From NCBI GenBank assembly GCA_017461775.1, contig JAFTXD010000047.1, forward strand, positions 1 through 64,000: a stretch of 64,000 nt of DNA, in the 5' to 3' direction. The stretch comes from Lachnospiraceae bacterium (GTDB lineage Bacteria > Bacillota > Clostridia > Lachnospirales > Lachnospiraceae). A program made the translations under genes and the position numbers. The notes below the pieces were generated by a model. That model was given only the letters and a program-made list of their open reading frames with translations. It searched no databases and was not told the origin of the DNA. Shown piece after piece: positions 25,270-34,980 of this stretch (the stretch's first letter is position 1; each line of letters starts with the position of its first letter).

Positions 25270-26333
25270 TTCAGTCCTCCCGTAGCCAGAGTCACCATAC
25301 TGATGGACAAAAGGAACAGAAGAAGTGCCGTCATGGTGGTTTTTAAAAGCATCTGGATGCTCTCTGCCGTGCGGTGTATGGGCAGGGTCATCTGCTTTCC
25401 TGTTACAATTCCTGTAAAAGCTGCAATGACCTCCAGCAGAAAGCTGATAATATACAGATATAGTATGGGAGCTATGCATATGCCCAGAAGGAGCACCAAA
25501 AACAGGATTCCCACACCATTTTTCAGTACGTTCATGGTTCCCAGAAGAAGCTCTAAGGTGGTCTCTGTCACCTGGCCGATTCCCGGCAGGACTCCGGCAA
25601 TTTTCTGCAAGGTTCCCCGGGAAAGCCTGTCCAGGCTGGGCGTCAGAATATTCTGTACCACCGAGACCGCTGTCACTACCGCCAGACTTCCCTTTAAAAG
25701 GGTACGGATGATTTTTTGTATCAGCTCCATAAACAGTGCCAGCCGCTCCTCCCCCCAGATGGTGTTGACGATGGCCAGTAAAAGATATATGTAGCACAGG
25801 GGCAGGCAGATATTCACAAACAGGTACTCAATGAGAAGAATGATGCCCAGAAGTACGGTGGTATAAGTCTTTTCCGTTACGCTTCCCCCGGACATAGTCA
25901 TAGTCAGAAGGTAGGTAGGAAGCATGAATTTCACGAATTCCAGTATGTTTCCTATGGTCTCCCCTGCCACATCCGCCATCCGCTGGAAGCACCGCATTAT
26001 GATTCCGGCTTGTACCACATAAAAGATATACATTGCCATATCCGCCGTCTGCTGCCGGTCAAATACCATCACCAGCCGGGATAACAGTGCAGACAGTATC
26101 CCCAAGGTCAAAAGCATCACCAGCATCTGTCTGATTCCGGTAAATTCCAGCTCCATCCCCATCATAAGCCCCTGCAAAAACTGTTCTCCGGCCCCCAGCA
26201 AATCTCCCTCCAGAAGGCGGCTCAGTATTCCCTCCATGGAAAAGCGATAGCTGGGAAAAAGACGGTTAAATTCCAGCTGCAAATCCTCCAGTCCCAGCTC
26301 CTTAAGCAGTGATTCAAATGAAATACTTTCCAT
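25266..26333 (-). CDS. spoIIIAE: Stage III sporulation protein SpoIIIAE
   Basis: Polytopic membrane component of the SpoIIIA-SpoIIQ channel. The 355-residue protein has about seven or eight hydrophobic segments and the conserved stretch SLDRLSRGTLQKIAGVLPGIGQ, then LKNGVGILFLVLLLGIC. The ATG at 26333 follows GGGGAAT and lies 11 bases after the spoIIIAD stop; a longer reading would overlap spoIIIAD. Confidence 0.93.
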   Translation of the reverse strand: MESISFESLLKELGLEDLQLEFNRLFPSYRFSMEGILSRLLEGDLLGAGEQFLQGLMMGMELEFTGIRQMLVMLLTLGILSALLSRLVMVFDRQQTADMAMYIFYVVQAGIIMRCFQRMADVAGETIGNILEFVKFMLPTYLLTMTMSGGSVTEKTYTTVLLGIILLIEYLFVNICLPLCYIYLLLAIVNTIWGEERLALFMELIQKIIRTLLKGSLAVVTAVSVVQNILTPSLDRLSRGTLQKIAGVLPGIGQVTETTLELLLGTMNVLKNGVGILFLVLLLGICIAPILYLYIISFLLEVIAAFTGIVTGKQMTLPIHRTAESIQMLLKTTMTALLLFLLSISMVTLATGGLK

Positions 26334-26344
26334 ATTCCCCTTCC

Positions 26345-26728
26345 CTATAACAGCGAAATGGTGTCCAGCACGGACAAAAGCACCGGCATCCCCGACAATA
26401 ATACCGTCAGTTTTCCCAGCACCTCTATCTGAGAGCCAATCGTCTGATATCCGGCGTCCCTGCACAAGCTTCCGCTGACATCGCAGATATAAGTGATGGC
26501 CACAAGACGCATGAGAAGCACCAGATACTCATAGGTCTCCCCCAGATACTCCCGGATGTCCCGAATCATACCGTACACTCCCGAAAAAACATCCAGCACA
26601 TAGCCCAGAAGTAAAAGTCCTACCGCAAATCCCATATAAATACCATACTCCGGCTTCACCGAGCGAAAAAAAAGTGCCACCAGCACGGAAAAGATGCAGA
26701 TTGCACCGATACGGACAATGGTTACCAT
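26345..26728 (-). CDS. spoIIIAD: Stage III sporulation protein SpoIIIAD
   Basis: Small polytopic channel protein of 127 residues with three to four membrane helices; opens MVTIVRIGAICIFSV. The ATG at 26728 follows AGGAGGG; reading from 26794 would overlap spoIIIAC with no ribosome site. Related in fold to SpoIIIAC. Confidence 0.92.
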   Translation of the reverse strand: MVTIVRIGAICIFSVLVALFFRSVKPEYGIYMGFAVGLLLLGYVLDVFSGVYGMIRDIREYLGETYEYLVLLMRLVAITYICDVSGSLCRDAGYQTIGSQIEVLGKLTVLLSGMPVLLSVLDTISLL

Positions 26729-26738
26729 ATTTTCCCTC

Positions 26739-26933
26739 CTACAATTCAAACAGATTCTGCACAGTGATAAACAGCTCGTATATGTAAGGCACAATCCAGG
26801 ACAGCACCAGAAGAAGGGCTGCCAGACTTAAGAGAAAGGCATGCTCCTCCCTACCGCTGTGCTTCAGCACCTGACTTAAGATGGTGACCAAAATTCCCAC
26901 CGCTGCGATTTTAAAGATTAATCCGACCTCCAT
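26739..26933 (-). CDS. spoIIIAC: Stage III sporulation protein SpoIIIAC
   Basis: A 64-residue protein with two membrane helices; the family pattern FKIAAVGILVTILSQVLKHSG is complete, followed by REEHAF. It has 9 to 10 bases on each side to spoIIIAB and spoIIIAD. Confidence 0.94.
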   Translation of the reverse strand: MEVGLIFKIAAVGILVTILSQVLKHSGREEHAFLLSLAALLLVLSWIVPYIYELFITVQNLFEL

Positions 26934-26942
26934 AGGCCCTCC

Positions 26943-27467
26943 CTACAGACATAAAATCACGCAGAACATTCCGCCGAACATCCCCAGATATACCGCCAGC
27001 CTGCTCTGTTTTCTACTTTCCTCCAAAGCCCCCGCATGATATTCCATCAGCCTTACCTTGATTCCCTTCAGGATAGTTTCCATCCCCACCCTGTCCTGGA
27101 AGGAGGTTCGCTGAAAGCATTCGATAAAAAGTCCTGCAATATCCTTATCTATGTGCAGCCGGGCAAGCAACTCCCCCAGCTTCTTTTCCATTATCAGAAG
27201 GGGAGAATTCTCCGGCTCCTCCCGGATTTGCACATAGATTTCCGAAAAACATTGCTTAAAGGGCTCCCTTACCTTTCCGGACATCTCAAAGATACAATCC
27301 TCCATGGTACTGTGCTGATACACAATCTGACTGATGAGGCAGTCCAGCATATATACCAGATAATGGGTGTTTTCTTCCCGCTCCTTATACTCCATGGCTC
27401 GTCCGATACCTAATAGCGCACATCCAAAAAACATGCACAAAAGCCCTAATATCTTACACACAGCCAT
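26943..27467 (-). CDS. spoIIIAB: Stage III sporulation protein SpoIIIAB
   Basis: Membrane protein of 174 residues with a hydrophobic helix at each end and a helical GspF-like middle, thought to work with the SpoIIIAA ATPase. Conserved parts are YMLDCLISQIVYQHSTMED and the C-terminal KQSRLAVYLGMFGG. The start overlaps spoIIIAA by 22 bases; GAGG seven bases before the ATG supports it. Confidence 0.93.
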   Translation of the reverse strand: MAVCKILGLLCMFFGCALLGIGRAMEYKEREENTHYLVYMLDCLISQIVYQHSTMEDCIFEMSGKVREPFKQCFSEIYVQIREEPENSPLLIMEKKLGELLARLHIDKDIAGLFIECFQRTSFQDRVGMETILKGIKVRLMEYHAGALEESRKQSRLAVYLGMFGGMFCVILCL

Positions 27468-28402
27468 TCTCCTTCCTCATCCTTTTTCCACAGGCTTCGG
27501 ACTCCGAACCTGCCACCATCTTTTTTCAAAAAGATGATTCTGTCATATATGGAAAGCCACCCCTCTCCCAAAAAGCTTTCCTTATTTTGCAAATCCTGCA
27601 TATCCTGCCCGTGAATGGTGTTCAGCAGCGTGATTCCACAGGTGGCGGCATAGCGCAAAAGCCTTATTTCCTCTTCCCGTCCGATTTCGTCCACAGCGAT
27701 AACTCCCGGATTCATGGAGCGAATCAGCATCAGCACTCCCTCGGTCTTGCTACATCCGCTGAGCACATCCGTCCTCGCTCCCAGTGGCATCCCGGCCTGT
27801 CCCATGTAGGAGCCGGCGATTTCCATACGCTCGTCTGCCACCCCCACGTTCCGTCCCTGCCCAAAGGTATTTCCTTCCGAATAAAGTCTGATAAAATCCC
27901 GGAGCATGGTGGTCTTTCCGCAGCCTGGCGGAGATACCAAAAGGAGGGAACAGGGATGTCCATTCTCATACACAAAGGGAAGCAGCCCTTCCGCCACTCC
28001 CTGCACATATCTGGCAATACGGATATTGATACTACTGATGTTTTTCAGCGTTTTCACCCTTCCCTCCTCCGTGCAGACCACCTCTCCCGTGACACCAATT
28101 CTGTGGCCCCCGGGCAGGGACAAAAAGCCTTCCCTTAGCTCTGCCTCAAAGGCATAGGGGGAATATCTGGTAAAATGCTCCATCAGTCTATGTAAATCGC
28201 CCTTCCGCACCCGATACCCTTCCTCCGGGTACAGGGTCAGACTGCCATCCTCCCTTATAAAATATTCCTTTCCATAACCGGATATCATCAAAGGTTTTTC
28301 CAGCCGGATACGTATTTCCTCCAGCATCTCTCCTTTTTTCAGCACCTCCGCAAACAAAGGCCGGATGTCCGCCGGAAATATTTTTTCAATCTCCACACTC
28401 AT
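27446..28402 (-). CDS. spoIIIAA: Stage III sporulation protein SpoIIIAA (ATPase)
   Basis: Secretion-type ATPase that powers the SpoIIIA channel. The 318-residue protein has a Walker A in SPPGCGKTTMLRDFIRLYS, preceded by GGHRIGVTGEVV, and a Walker B in GVIAVDEIGREEE. First gene of the eight-gene operon and divergent from trkA. A sigma-E-like -10, CATATAAT, is present on the minus strand at 28431-28438, but the matching -35 is poor. Confidence 0.95.
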   Translation of the reverse strand: MSVEIEKIFPADIRPLFAEVLKKGEMLEEIRIRLEKPLMISGYGKEYFIREDGSLTLYPEEGYRVRKGDLHRLMEHFTRYSPYAFEAELREGFLSLPGGHRIGVTGEVVCTEEGRVKTLKNISSINIRIARYVQGVAEGLLPFVYENGHPCSLLLVSPPGCGKTTMLRDFIRLYSEGNTFGQGRNVGVADERMEIAGSYMGQAGMPLGARTDVLSGCSKTEGVLMLIRSMNPGVIAVDEIGREEEIRLLRYAATCGITLLNTIHGQDMQDLQNKESFLGEGWLSIYDRIIFLKKDGGRFGVRSLWKKDEEGEWLCVRY

Positions 28403-28461
28403 AGATACGCCTCCTAGAAAATTATATGAGGCATGTACCCAAAATCATTCCCCAAACATGT

Positions 28462-28476
28462 GAATTGTGATATAAT
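28462..28476 (+). promoter_or_regulatory. Extended -10 promoter for trkA-trkH-cls
   Basis: TGTGA-TATAAT (TATAAT at 28471-28476) has the TGn extension and lies about 48 bases before trkA. No clear -35. Confidence 0.55.
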
Positions 28477-28523
28477 GAGTTCGTGTTTTTTCTACACAAA
28501 GCGACTTGAGAGGAAATATAAAT

Positions 28524-29885
28524 ATGCAAATAATTATTGTTGGATGTGGAAAGGTCTGCTATACCCTGGTAGAGCAGCTCAGCGGAGAAGACCACAACAT
28601 CGTGGTTATTGATGAAAAAGAGGAACGGGTTCGTTCCATAACCGAAGAATTGGATGCCATGGGCGTAGTGGGCAATGGTGTCAGCTACCAGACCCTTTTA
28701 GAGGCAGGCATTACAAAGGCGGATTTACTTATCGCAGTTACCGGCTCTGATGAGCAGAATCTTCTTTGCTGTGTACTGGCAAAGAAAACCGGTAACTGTA
28801 AGACCATCGCCAGAATCCGTACACCGCTGTATCAGTCGGAATCTGAGTTTTTAAGAGAACAGCTGGGTATCTCCATGATTACCAATCCGGAGTTTGCCTC
28901 CGCATCGGAGATTGCCCGCATCTTCCAGTTCCCTTCTGCACTGAAAATCGATACCTTTGCCAAGGGACGGATTGAAATGCTGCATTTTAGGGTTACTGAC
29001 GAATGTGCCTTGAAGGACAAGCCCATGACCTATATCCGCCAGCAGTTAAAATGTAATGTCCTGGTATGTACCGTGACCAGAGAGGATGAGGTATTCATTC
29101 CCCGTGGTGACTTTGTGTTCCATGTGGGTGATACGGTGGCCATCGTGTCCACCCCCTCCAAGGCCAGTGAGTTTTTCAAAAAAATCGGTATCAATATCGG
29201 ACGTATCCGTACTGCCATGCTTATCGGCGGCGGAAAGATTGCCTACTATCTGGCAAAGCGACTGATTGCTGTAGGTATTGAAACTAAAATTATTGAAAAT
29301 AATGAGGAAACCTGTAAAAGCTTAAGTGAGCTTCTCCCGGAGGCTACCATTATCTGCGGTGACGGCACCAATCAAAAGCTCCTTATGCAGGAGGGGCTTG
29401 AGCGTGTACAGGGCTTCGCCGCCCTTACGGGTCTGGATGAGGAGAATATCCTTCTTTCCCTCTTTGCCAAGAAGGTATCCGGTGCCAAGGTTGTGACCAA
29501 AATTGACCGTACCAACTTTACCTCGGTGCTCAATGACCTGGAGATGGACTCCATCTCCTATCCCCGTTTCCAGACAGCGGATTCCATTGTAAAATACGCG
29601 CGCTCCATGAACGCATCCTTACATACCAATGTAGAAAACCTGTATAAGCTTCAGGATGGCCGCGTAGAAGCCCTGGAGATTCTGATTAATGAGGAGGTTC
29701 CCGGCATTACCGGTACCATGCTCCTTAACATGAAGCTCCGTAAGAATATCCTGATATGCAGTATCTACCGCAGGGGAACCGTAATTATCCCAAGTGGTCA
29801 GGATATGCTGCTTGTGGGGGATTCCGTGGTACTGGTTACTACCAATGCCCATTTGGGGGATATTCGTGAAATCATTGAAGACTAA
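28524..29885 (+). CDS. trkA: Trk potassium uptake protein TrkA (RCK subunit)
   Basis: Cytoplasmic nucleotide-binding gate of the Trk potassium uptake system. The 453-residue protein has two copies of the RCK_N plus RCK_C unit: the first Rossmann fold opens MQIIIVGCGKVCYTL, the second begins TAMLIGGGKIAYYLAKR near residue 233. The ATG at 28524 has AGAGGA nine or ten bases upstream; an earlier ATG six codons upstream lies on that site. It is 11 bases from trkH, so the pore and gate are co-expressed. Confidence 0.95.
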   Translation: MQIIIVGCGKVCYTLVEQLSGEDHNIVVIDEKEERVRSITEELDAMGVVGNGVSYQTLLEAGITKADLLIAVTGSDEQNLLCCVLAKKTGNCKTIARIRTPLYQSESEFLREQLGISMITNPEFASASEIARIFQFPSALKIDTFAKGRIEMLHFRVTDECALKDKPMTYIRQQLKCNVLVCTVTREDEVFIPRGDFVFHVGDTVAIVSTPSKASEFFKKIGINIGRIRTAMLIGGGKIAYYLAKRLIAVGIETKIIENNEETCKSLSELLPEATIICGDGTNQKLLMQEGLERVQGFAALTGLDEENILLSLFAKKVSGAKVVTKIDRTNFTSVLNDLEMDSISYPRFQTADSIVKYARSMNASLHTNVENLYKLQDGRVEALEILINEEVPGITGTMLLNMKLRKNILICSIYRRGTVIIPSGQDMLLVGDSVVLVTTNAHLGDIREIIED

Positions 29886-29896
29886 AGAGGTATGTC

Positions 29897-31339
29897 ATGA
29901 ATTATAAAGTGTTACACTATATTGTAGGCTGCATCCTGAAATTCGAGGGGCTGTTTATGCTCCTTCCCTCCCTTGTGGGAGCTATCTATGGGGAGTACCG
30001 CGAAGCACTGGGCTTTATAGCAGTGGCCCTCCTATGTGAAATACTGGGCTTTGTGGAAACGACCATTGGCAGCCGCAAAGGAAACCTATATGTAAAGGAG
30101 GGCTTTGCTGCTGTATCCTTAGGCTGGATTGTCCTCAGTCTCTTTGGCTGCCTTCCTTTTGTGATTAACGGAGAGATTCCCCATTTTACCGATGCACTCT
30201 TTGAGACAGTATCCGGCTTTACCACCACCGGAGCAAGTATTCTGAACAACGTGGAGGCTCTCTCCCACGCCGGTCTGTTCTGGCGCAGTTTTACCCACTG
30301 GATTGGTGGTATGGGTGTATTTGTATTTATCATGGCGATTCTTCCCATGATGGGTGGCTCCACCATGAACCTAATGAAGGCAGAAAGTACCGGCCCTTCC
30401 GTGGGAAAGCTCCTTCCCAAGGTAAGGGACACTGCAAAAATTCTATATACCATTTACATTGCCCTTACCATCATAGAGGCTATTCTCCTTCTAATCAGCG
30501 GAATGCCTTTCTTTGACAGTATTACTTTGACCTTCGGTACCGTTGGTACGGGCGGCTTTGGCGTGCGAAATTCCTCTATTGCGGACTACTCCCATGCCTC
30601 CCAAATTATCATCACTGTATTTATGATTATCAGCGGTATCAATTACTCCGCATTTTTCCTTATTCTCAGTAAGCATTTTAAGGAAGCCTTGAAAATGGAG
30701 GAGGTGCGCTGCTATCTGGGTATTGTAGCGATTTCGGGAATTCTGATTGCCGCTAATATTTATCAAATATATGAAAATGTAGGTGATGCCCTGCGTCATG
30801 CCTTTTTTCAGGTGGGCTCCATTATCTCCACCACAGGATATGCCACCACTGACTTTGATGCTTGGCCGGCCTTTTCCAAAACCATATTGCTCCTTCTGAT
30901 GTTTACGGGAGCCTGCGCCGGTTCTACTGCCGGTGGCTTTAAAATCTCCCGTGTAGTAATTTTGTTTAAAACCATCCGTAAGGAGCTGAGCAATCTGATT
31001 CATCCCCAGCTGGTAAAGGTCATCAAAATGGATGACCATGCTGTGAAGGATGAGGTCATCCGTTCCACTAATGTATTTACAGCGGCATACTTCATTATCC
31101 TGCTTTTCAGCCTTTTGCTGCTTTCCATAGATGGCTACGATATCACTACAAACTTCACTACTGCAGTGACCATGCTGAATAATGTAGGTCCGGGCTTTAA
31201 CCTTGTGGGCCCCACCTGTAATTATTCCTTTTTTTCCGATTTTTCCAAGTTTGTCATGATTTTTGACATGCTGGCCGGACGACTGGAGATTTATCCCATG
31301 CTAATCTTCTTCCACCCTGCCTGCTGGAAAAAATACTAA
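29897..31339 (+). CDS. trkH: Trk-type potassium uptake membrane subunit TrkH
   Basis: Potassium-translocating membrane subunit. The 480-residue protein has four pore-loop repeats with filter segments visible as SGFTTTGAS, FGTVGTGGFGV, STTGYATTDF and NNVGPGFNL, and the conserved GACAGSTAGGFKISR between repeats three and four. It follows trkA and precedes a cardiolipin synthase gene by 24 bases. Confidence 0.95.
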   Translation: MNYKVLHYIVGCILKFEGLFMLLPSLVGAIYGEYREALGFIAVALLCEILGFVETTIGSRKGNLYVKEGFAAVSLGWIVLSLFGCLPFVINGEIPHFTDALFETVSGFTTTGASILNNVEALSHAGLFWRSFTHWIGGMGVFVFIMAILPMMGGSTMNLMKAESTGPSVGKLLPKVRDTAKILYTIYIALTIIEAILLLISGMPFFDSITLTFGTVGTGGFGVRNSSIADYSHASQIIITVFMIISGINYSAFFLILSKHFKEALKMEEVRCYLGIVAISGILIAANIYQIYENVGDALRHAFFQVGSIISTTGYATTDFDAWPAFSKTILLLLMFTGACAGSTAGGFKISRVVILFKTIRKELSNLIHPQLVKVIKMDDHAVKDEVIRSTNVFTAAYFIILLFSLLLLSIDGYDITTNFTTAVTMLNNVGPGFNLVGPTCNYSFFSDFSKFVMIFDMLAGRLEIYPMLIFFHPACWKKY

Positions 31340-31363
31340 TTCTACAATTTGCGAGGAAGTGCT

Positions 31364-32902
31364 ATGAGTTTACACAAAATATGGAAGGTGGTCTTCGGAC
31401 GGGTTGTATTCACCCTTTTATGTATTTTGATACAGATTCTTTGGATGGTCAGTCTCTGGACCGCTTTTAGTGAATATTCCGTACTATGCACTGTGATTTT
31501 GGAAGCAATTGCCGTGGTTGTTGTTATCCGCATAAACTCCCGAAGTGAATACTCTGCTGCAAGACTTTTATGGACCGCTGTCATTTTAGCATTTCCGGCC
31601 TTTGGCCTGTGTCTTTACAGTATGTTTGGCCGCAGAGGTATCACACGGACGGTGAAAAGAAGATATGACCAGGTACACCGTACCTTTATCCCCCACCTTC
31701 TCCCCAAAGAGGACGGACTGGCGGAGTTAAAAGTCCGGAATATCTATATCCACAATCAGCTGAAATATATTCAGGATACCAGTACCTTCCCGGTATATCA
31801 GAATACCTCCGTGAAATACTTCCCCCTTGCTGATAATGCATTGGTGTCCATGTTGGAGGATTTGCGTAGTGCCAAAGAGTTTATCTTTATGGAGTATTTT
31901 GCCATTGAAGATGCAGAAAGCTGGCACATGATTGAGGAGATTCTTTTAGAGAAAATTGCTCAGGGAGTGGAGGTAAGACTGATCTACGATGATTTCGGCA
32001 GTATTGCCTTTGTAAAGCCGGAATTTATGAAGCGGATGAACAAAAAAGGCATCAAATGCCGTATTTTCAATCCTCTGGTACCCTTTGTATACGCCTTTAT
32101 GAACCACAGAGACCACCGGAAAATTATGGTTATCGATAATAAAATCAGCTACTCCGGCGGTTTTAATATGGCGGATGAGTATTTCAACATCGACTCCCCC
32201 TATGGGCACTGGAAGGATTCCGGTATCCGCATGGAGGGGGATGGCGTAAAGAGCCACACCATTATGTTCCTGCAGATGTGGAACAATATTTTACAGACTG
32301 ACAAGGACTATACCCCATTTTTAAAGCCCTATTCCCATGTGGCAGAAGGTGCGGAGGGCTATGTACTTCCCTATTCCGATACCCCTCTGGACAATAATAC
32401 TTTGGGTGAAAATGTGTATATGAACATCATCAAAAATGCTACGGACTATGTTTATATCACCACCCCCTATTTAATTCTGGACACGGAGATGGAAAAGGAG
32501 CTTTGTATGGCAGCGCAAAGGGGCATCGATGTACGTATCATTACCCCCAATATTCCGGACAAAAAGGCCATTTTCCTTTTGACCCAGTCCTACTACAATA
32601 AGCTGATTCGTTCCGGGGTAAGGATTTACCAATATACTCCCGGCTTCATGCATGCCAAAAATTATGTGTGTGATGATAAAATTGGTGTGGTGGGAACCAT
32701 CAATATGGATTACCGCTCTCTTTATCTGCACTTTGAATGTGCCACCTATCTCTACGATATGGAAGCGGTCTTAGATATCAAAAAAGATTTTAAAGAAACA
32801 CTGCTTAAGTGTCGCGAAATCACCTTGGAAGACTGTGCAAGGCGAAAGTTGCATACCCGAATTTATCAGGCCATCCTCCGCCTCATAGCTCCCATGGTCT
32901 AA
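31364..32902 (+). CDS. cls: Cardiolipin synthase (phospholipase D family)
   Basis: Condenses two phosphatidylglycerol molecules to cardiolipin and glycerol at the membrane. The 512-residue protein has two N-terminal membrane helices (about 10-60) and two HxKxxxxD motifs, HRKIMVID and HAKNYVCD, each followed by the GxxN/S pattern. The ATG at 31364 has GAGGAAG seven bases upstream. It is the third gene of the trk transcript and overlaps the convergent small gene by four bases. Confidence 0.94.
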   Translation: MSLHKIWKVVFGRVVFTLLCILIQILWMVSLWTAFSEYSVLCTVILEAIAVVVVIRINSRSEYSAARLLWTAVILAFPAFGLCLYSMFGRRGITRTVKRRYDQVHRTFIPHLLPKEDGLAELKVRNIYIHNQLKYIQDTSTFPVYQNTSVKYFPLADNALVSMLEDLRSAKEFIFMEYFAIEDAESWHMIEEILLEKIAQGVEVRLIYDDFGSIAFVKPEFMKRMNKKGIKCRIFNPLVPFVYAFMNHRDHRKIMVIDNKISYSGGFNMADEYFNIDSPYGHWKDSGIRMEGDGVKSHTIMFLQMWNNILQTDKDYTPFLKPYSHVAEGAEGYVLPYSDTPLDNNTLGENVYMNIIKNATDYVYITTPYLILDTEMEKELCMAAQRGIDVRIITPNIPDKKAIFLLTQSYYNKLIRSGVRIYQYTPGFMHAKNYVCDDKIGVVGTINMDYRSLYLHFECATYLYDMEAVLDIKKDFKETLLKCREITLEDCARRKLHTRIYQAILRLIAPMV

Positions 32903-33234
32903 AGATTGTCTTTTAACACATCCTGAATCTGGATTCTCTTTCGAATGACCAGACTCAGGATGTTTTTTACCTCTGTGGCATCTTTGCGGGCGATATTCTG
33001 CCTTAGCCCCGTAAACTGCCTCTCAAAACACACAAGTCCCAGCTTATCCGCCTGCATGGACATCCGGCGCAGGGTCATCATGGCACTTTCAAAACGCCCA
33101 GTGTTTACCGCCTGTCCCAGCCTCATAAAATCAAGACTTTTTACAAACTTAAGAAGCTCGGCAGGATAGTCCTCACCGAAGCTATCCTGCCCTTTCATAA
33201 TATCAATATTTAAAGCCTTTAACTTTTCCAGCAT
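32899..33234 (-). CDS. Small helical protein, function unknown
   Basis: A 111-residue protein predicted all-helical and without membrane segments; no named family recognised. The pattern GRFESAMMTLRRMSMQADKL then FERQFTGLRQNI resembles the tail of the PAS kinase at 50291-51712 (ENWEKAESFMEGIRQL, then a second helix) and loosely resembles HPt-like bundles, but the HPt histidine is absent. It is the last gene of the minus-strand series that begins with the hybrid kinases, 18 bases after the transglutaminase-like gene. Confidence 0.6.
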   Translation of the reverse strand: MLEKLKALNIDIMKGQDSFGEDYPAELLKFVKSLDFMRLGQAVNTGRFESAMMTLRRMSMQADKLGLVCFERQFTGLRQNIARKDATEVKNILSLVIRKRIQIQDVLKDNL

Positions 33235-33252
33235 ACTTACTTCCCTGCTTTT

Positions 33253-34953
33253 TTAGTCTATAACGATGGTATGGGTTACCTTATAGGTTCCGTTCTCCTG
33301 CACCTGCCCCTGGACACGCATAGCCATGCTTCTGCCACCGGTGGTGTGGAATGCCCGGATAAAGAAGGCATCGCTGATTTGTCCGCTCTCATAGGCTTCA
33401 CACATGCGCTTCCACATATCACTGCTGTAAATATCCACGTACTCCTTGGTTCCCATTCCATTTCCTACAATACGCTCATAACAGGTATCATAGTAAAGCT
33501 CCAGCTCCCTATCCAGAGGGTCATCCTCTTCCGTTTTTGTCCAGAAGTCATCCACTTCCTCCGTATCCTCCATCACTGCCAAATCCCTGTAGGTGGTACC
33601 CAGACAGGCCGGAAGATATACGGATAAGCTCTTACGCTTATGGGTCTTAGCCAAATCTGCATCCGTGCGGTTAAAATAATCATAGGTTGCCGGGTCCGTA
33701 TCGTCCCAGGTCACATCCACGTTATAATAGTCCCCATAAAGGTACACAATATTCCATGCATGATTCATACCGCTGTAGCCGGTACAGTAATAGCAGGGAA
33801 TTCCCAGCTGCTGAAGCAGATACTGGTACGCTCTGGCATATCCTGCACATACGGTCTCCTTATTTACCAGTGCACTGTATGCGGTCTGGGATAAATCTGC
33901 ATCCTCCGCATAAGTCACAAGCTCCAAAAGCTCATCATGCACATATTTTGCTTTCTCAAAATTACCCTCCAGCGCCTTTGCCTCTGCCAGAATCTCTCCG
34001 GCTCTTAAATCAAAGGTCTTTTTCGCTGTAGATAAATCATCCTTTAATTCATTGTATTTCAGCGTAATACCCACTACCCTGCTGTCACTATCCACGGTAC
34101 AGGTAAAGGAATTATCCAGATAATAGAATTCCGGATGGTCATTATACACTGCCTCAAATACATTCTTCACCACAGAAGAAGGAAGAGATGCATAAGGCGT
34201 CACCTTTTCACGCTGCTCCAGGGCATGCACATAAATCTGATTATACAGAACCTGCTCTCTGGAATCCAGTACATGGTAATAGGGGTAGAACAGCGGGTCA
34301 AAGTATAAATCTTCGAATTCCAGCTCTATCATACTGTCTTCCGGATGAGGTGTGGGTACGGTACCCGGCACCGGAGTGGGCGATGGTGTTGGTGTTGGCG
34401 TCGGTGTAGGGCTTGGTGATGGGGACGCCGTTGCCGCAGGATTAGCGGTCACAGCAGGTCCTGTGGTAGTCACCGGCGTCGGACTGGGGGTCGGTGTCGC
34501 CGATGGCGTGGGGGTAGGCTCCGGCGTGGGCTGAATTACCAGCTCCACATCTACCGGCACATAACCGCCAAAGGAAGCTACTGCCTCCGGTACCAGAATA
34601 TAGTCATTACTCTCCACATAAGGTGTTACCACATCCTGATTCAATGTAGTGGTAACCACATATACCGCACCTCTTGCGTCCGGGTCATAGGTTGCTTCGG
34701 GCTCCGCTGTAAAAAGTGGTATCGGTGTCATCTTTGGTGAATCCGTCACTTCCGGTACATCCAAGATGGAAGTATCCGTTTCCTCCTCATCCGGCGCGGG
34801 AGTTTCTTCAGACACCAGCATACCCCCCTCTCCATAAAGCATATTTGCAATTTCCTCTGACATGGGCGGGTTCAGCGCTATCACCAGTATAAAAATACAT
34901 AACGCCAGTGTGCAGCATGCCACCACATAAAAAATTTTTTTCAGATGTTTCAA
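33253..34953 (-). CDS. Membrane-anchored transglutaminase-like protein with PT-rich linker
   Basis: Secreted-side protein of 566 residues. An N-terminal membrane anchor (about 7-28) is followed by an acidic stretch, a low-complexity PTPTPS linker (about residues 145-200; DNA 34360-34520) and a C-terminal transglutaminase-like domain with Cys in ETVCAGYARAY, His in GMNHAWNIV and Asp in YNVDVTWDDTDP. Start is TTG at 34953, about eight bases after AGGGGAT; no in-frame ATG fits. It shares the triad plan with the lipoprotein at 19568-20818. Substrate unknown; wall or surface protein processing is a reasonable guess. Confidence 0.8.
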   Translation of the reverse strand: MKHLKKIFYVVACCTLALCIFILVIALNPPMSEEIANMLYGEGGMLVSEETPAPDEEETDTSILDVPEVTDSPKMTPIPLFTAEPEATYDPDARGAVYVVTTTLNQDVVTPYVESNDYILVPEAVASFGGYVPVDVELVIQPTPEPTPTPSATPTPSPTPVTTTGPAVTANPAATASPSPSPTPTPTPTPSPTPVPGTVPTPHPEDSMIELEFEDLYFDPLFYPYYHVLDSREQVLYNQIYVHALEQREKVTPYASLPSSVVKNVFEAVYNDHPEFYYLDNSFTCTVDSDSRVVGITLKYNELKDDLSTAKKTFDLRAGEILAEAKALEGNFEKAKYVHDELLELVTYAEDADLSQTAYSALVNKETVCAGYARAYQYLLQQLGIPCYYCTGYSGMNHAWNIVYLYGDYYNVDVTWDDTDPATYDYFNRTDADLAKTHKRKSLSVYLPACLGTTYRDLAVMEDTEEVDDFWTKTEEDDPLDRELELYYDTCYERIVGNGMGTKEYVDIYSSDMWKRMCEAYESGQISDAFFIRAFHTTGGRSMAMRVQGQVQENGTYKVTHTIVID

Positions 34954-34980
34954 CTTCTCATCCCCTTTTACTCATCTTTT

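Noticed and set aside
25036..25797. A 253-residue minus-strand reading through spoIIIAF into spoIIIAE
   Set aside because: Only the last 77 codons match SpoIIIAF; the upstream part is out of frame with spoIIIAE and has no family features.
28431..28438. CATATAAT as a definite sigma-E promoter of spoIIIA
   Set aside because: The -10 resembles the consensus, but no matching -35 at the right distance was found, so it is only mentioned as a possibility.
34360..34534. Short G/T-rich plus-strand repeats as a CRISPR or regulatory array
   Set aside because: They are the complement of the PT-rich linker codons of the transglutaminase-like protein; spacing is irregular and no spacers exist.
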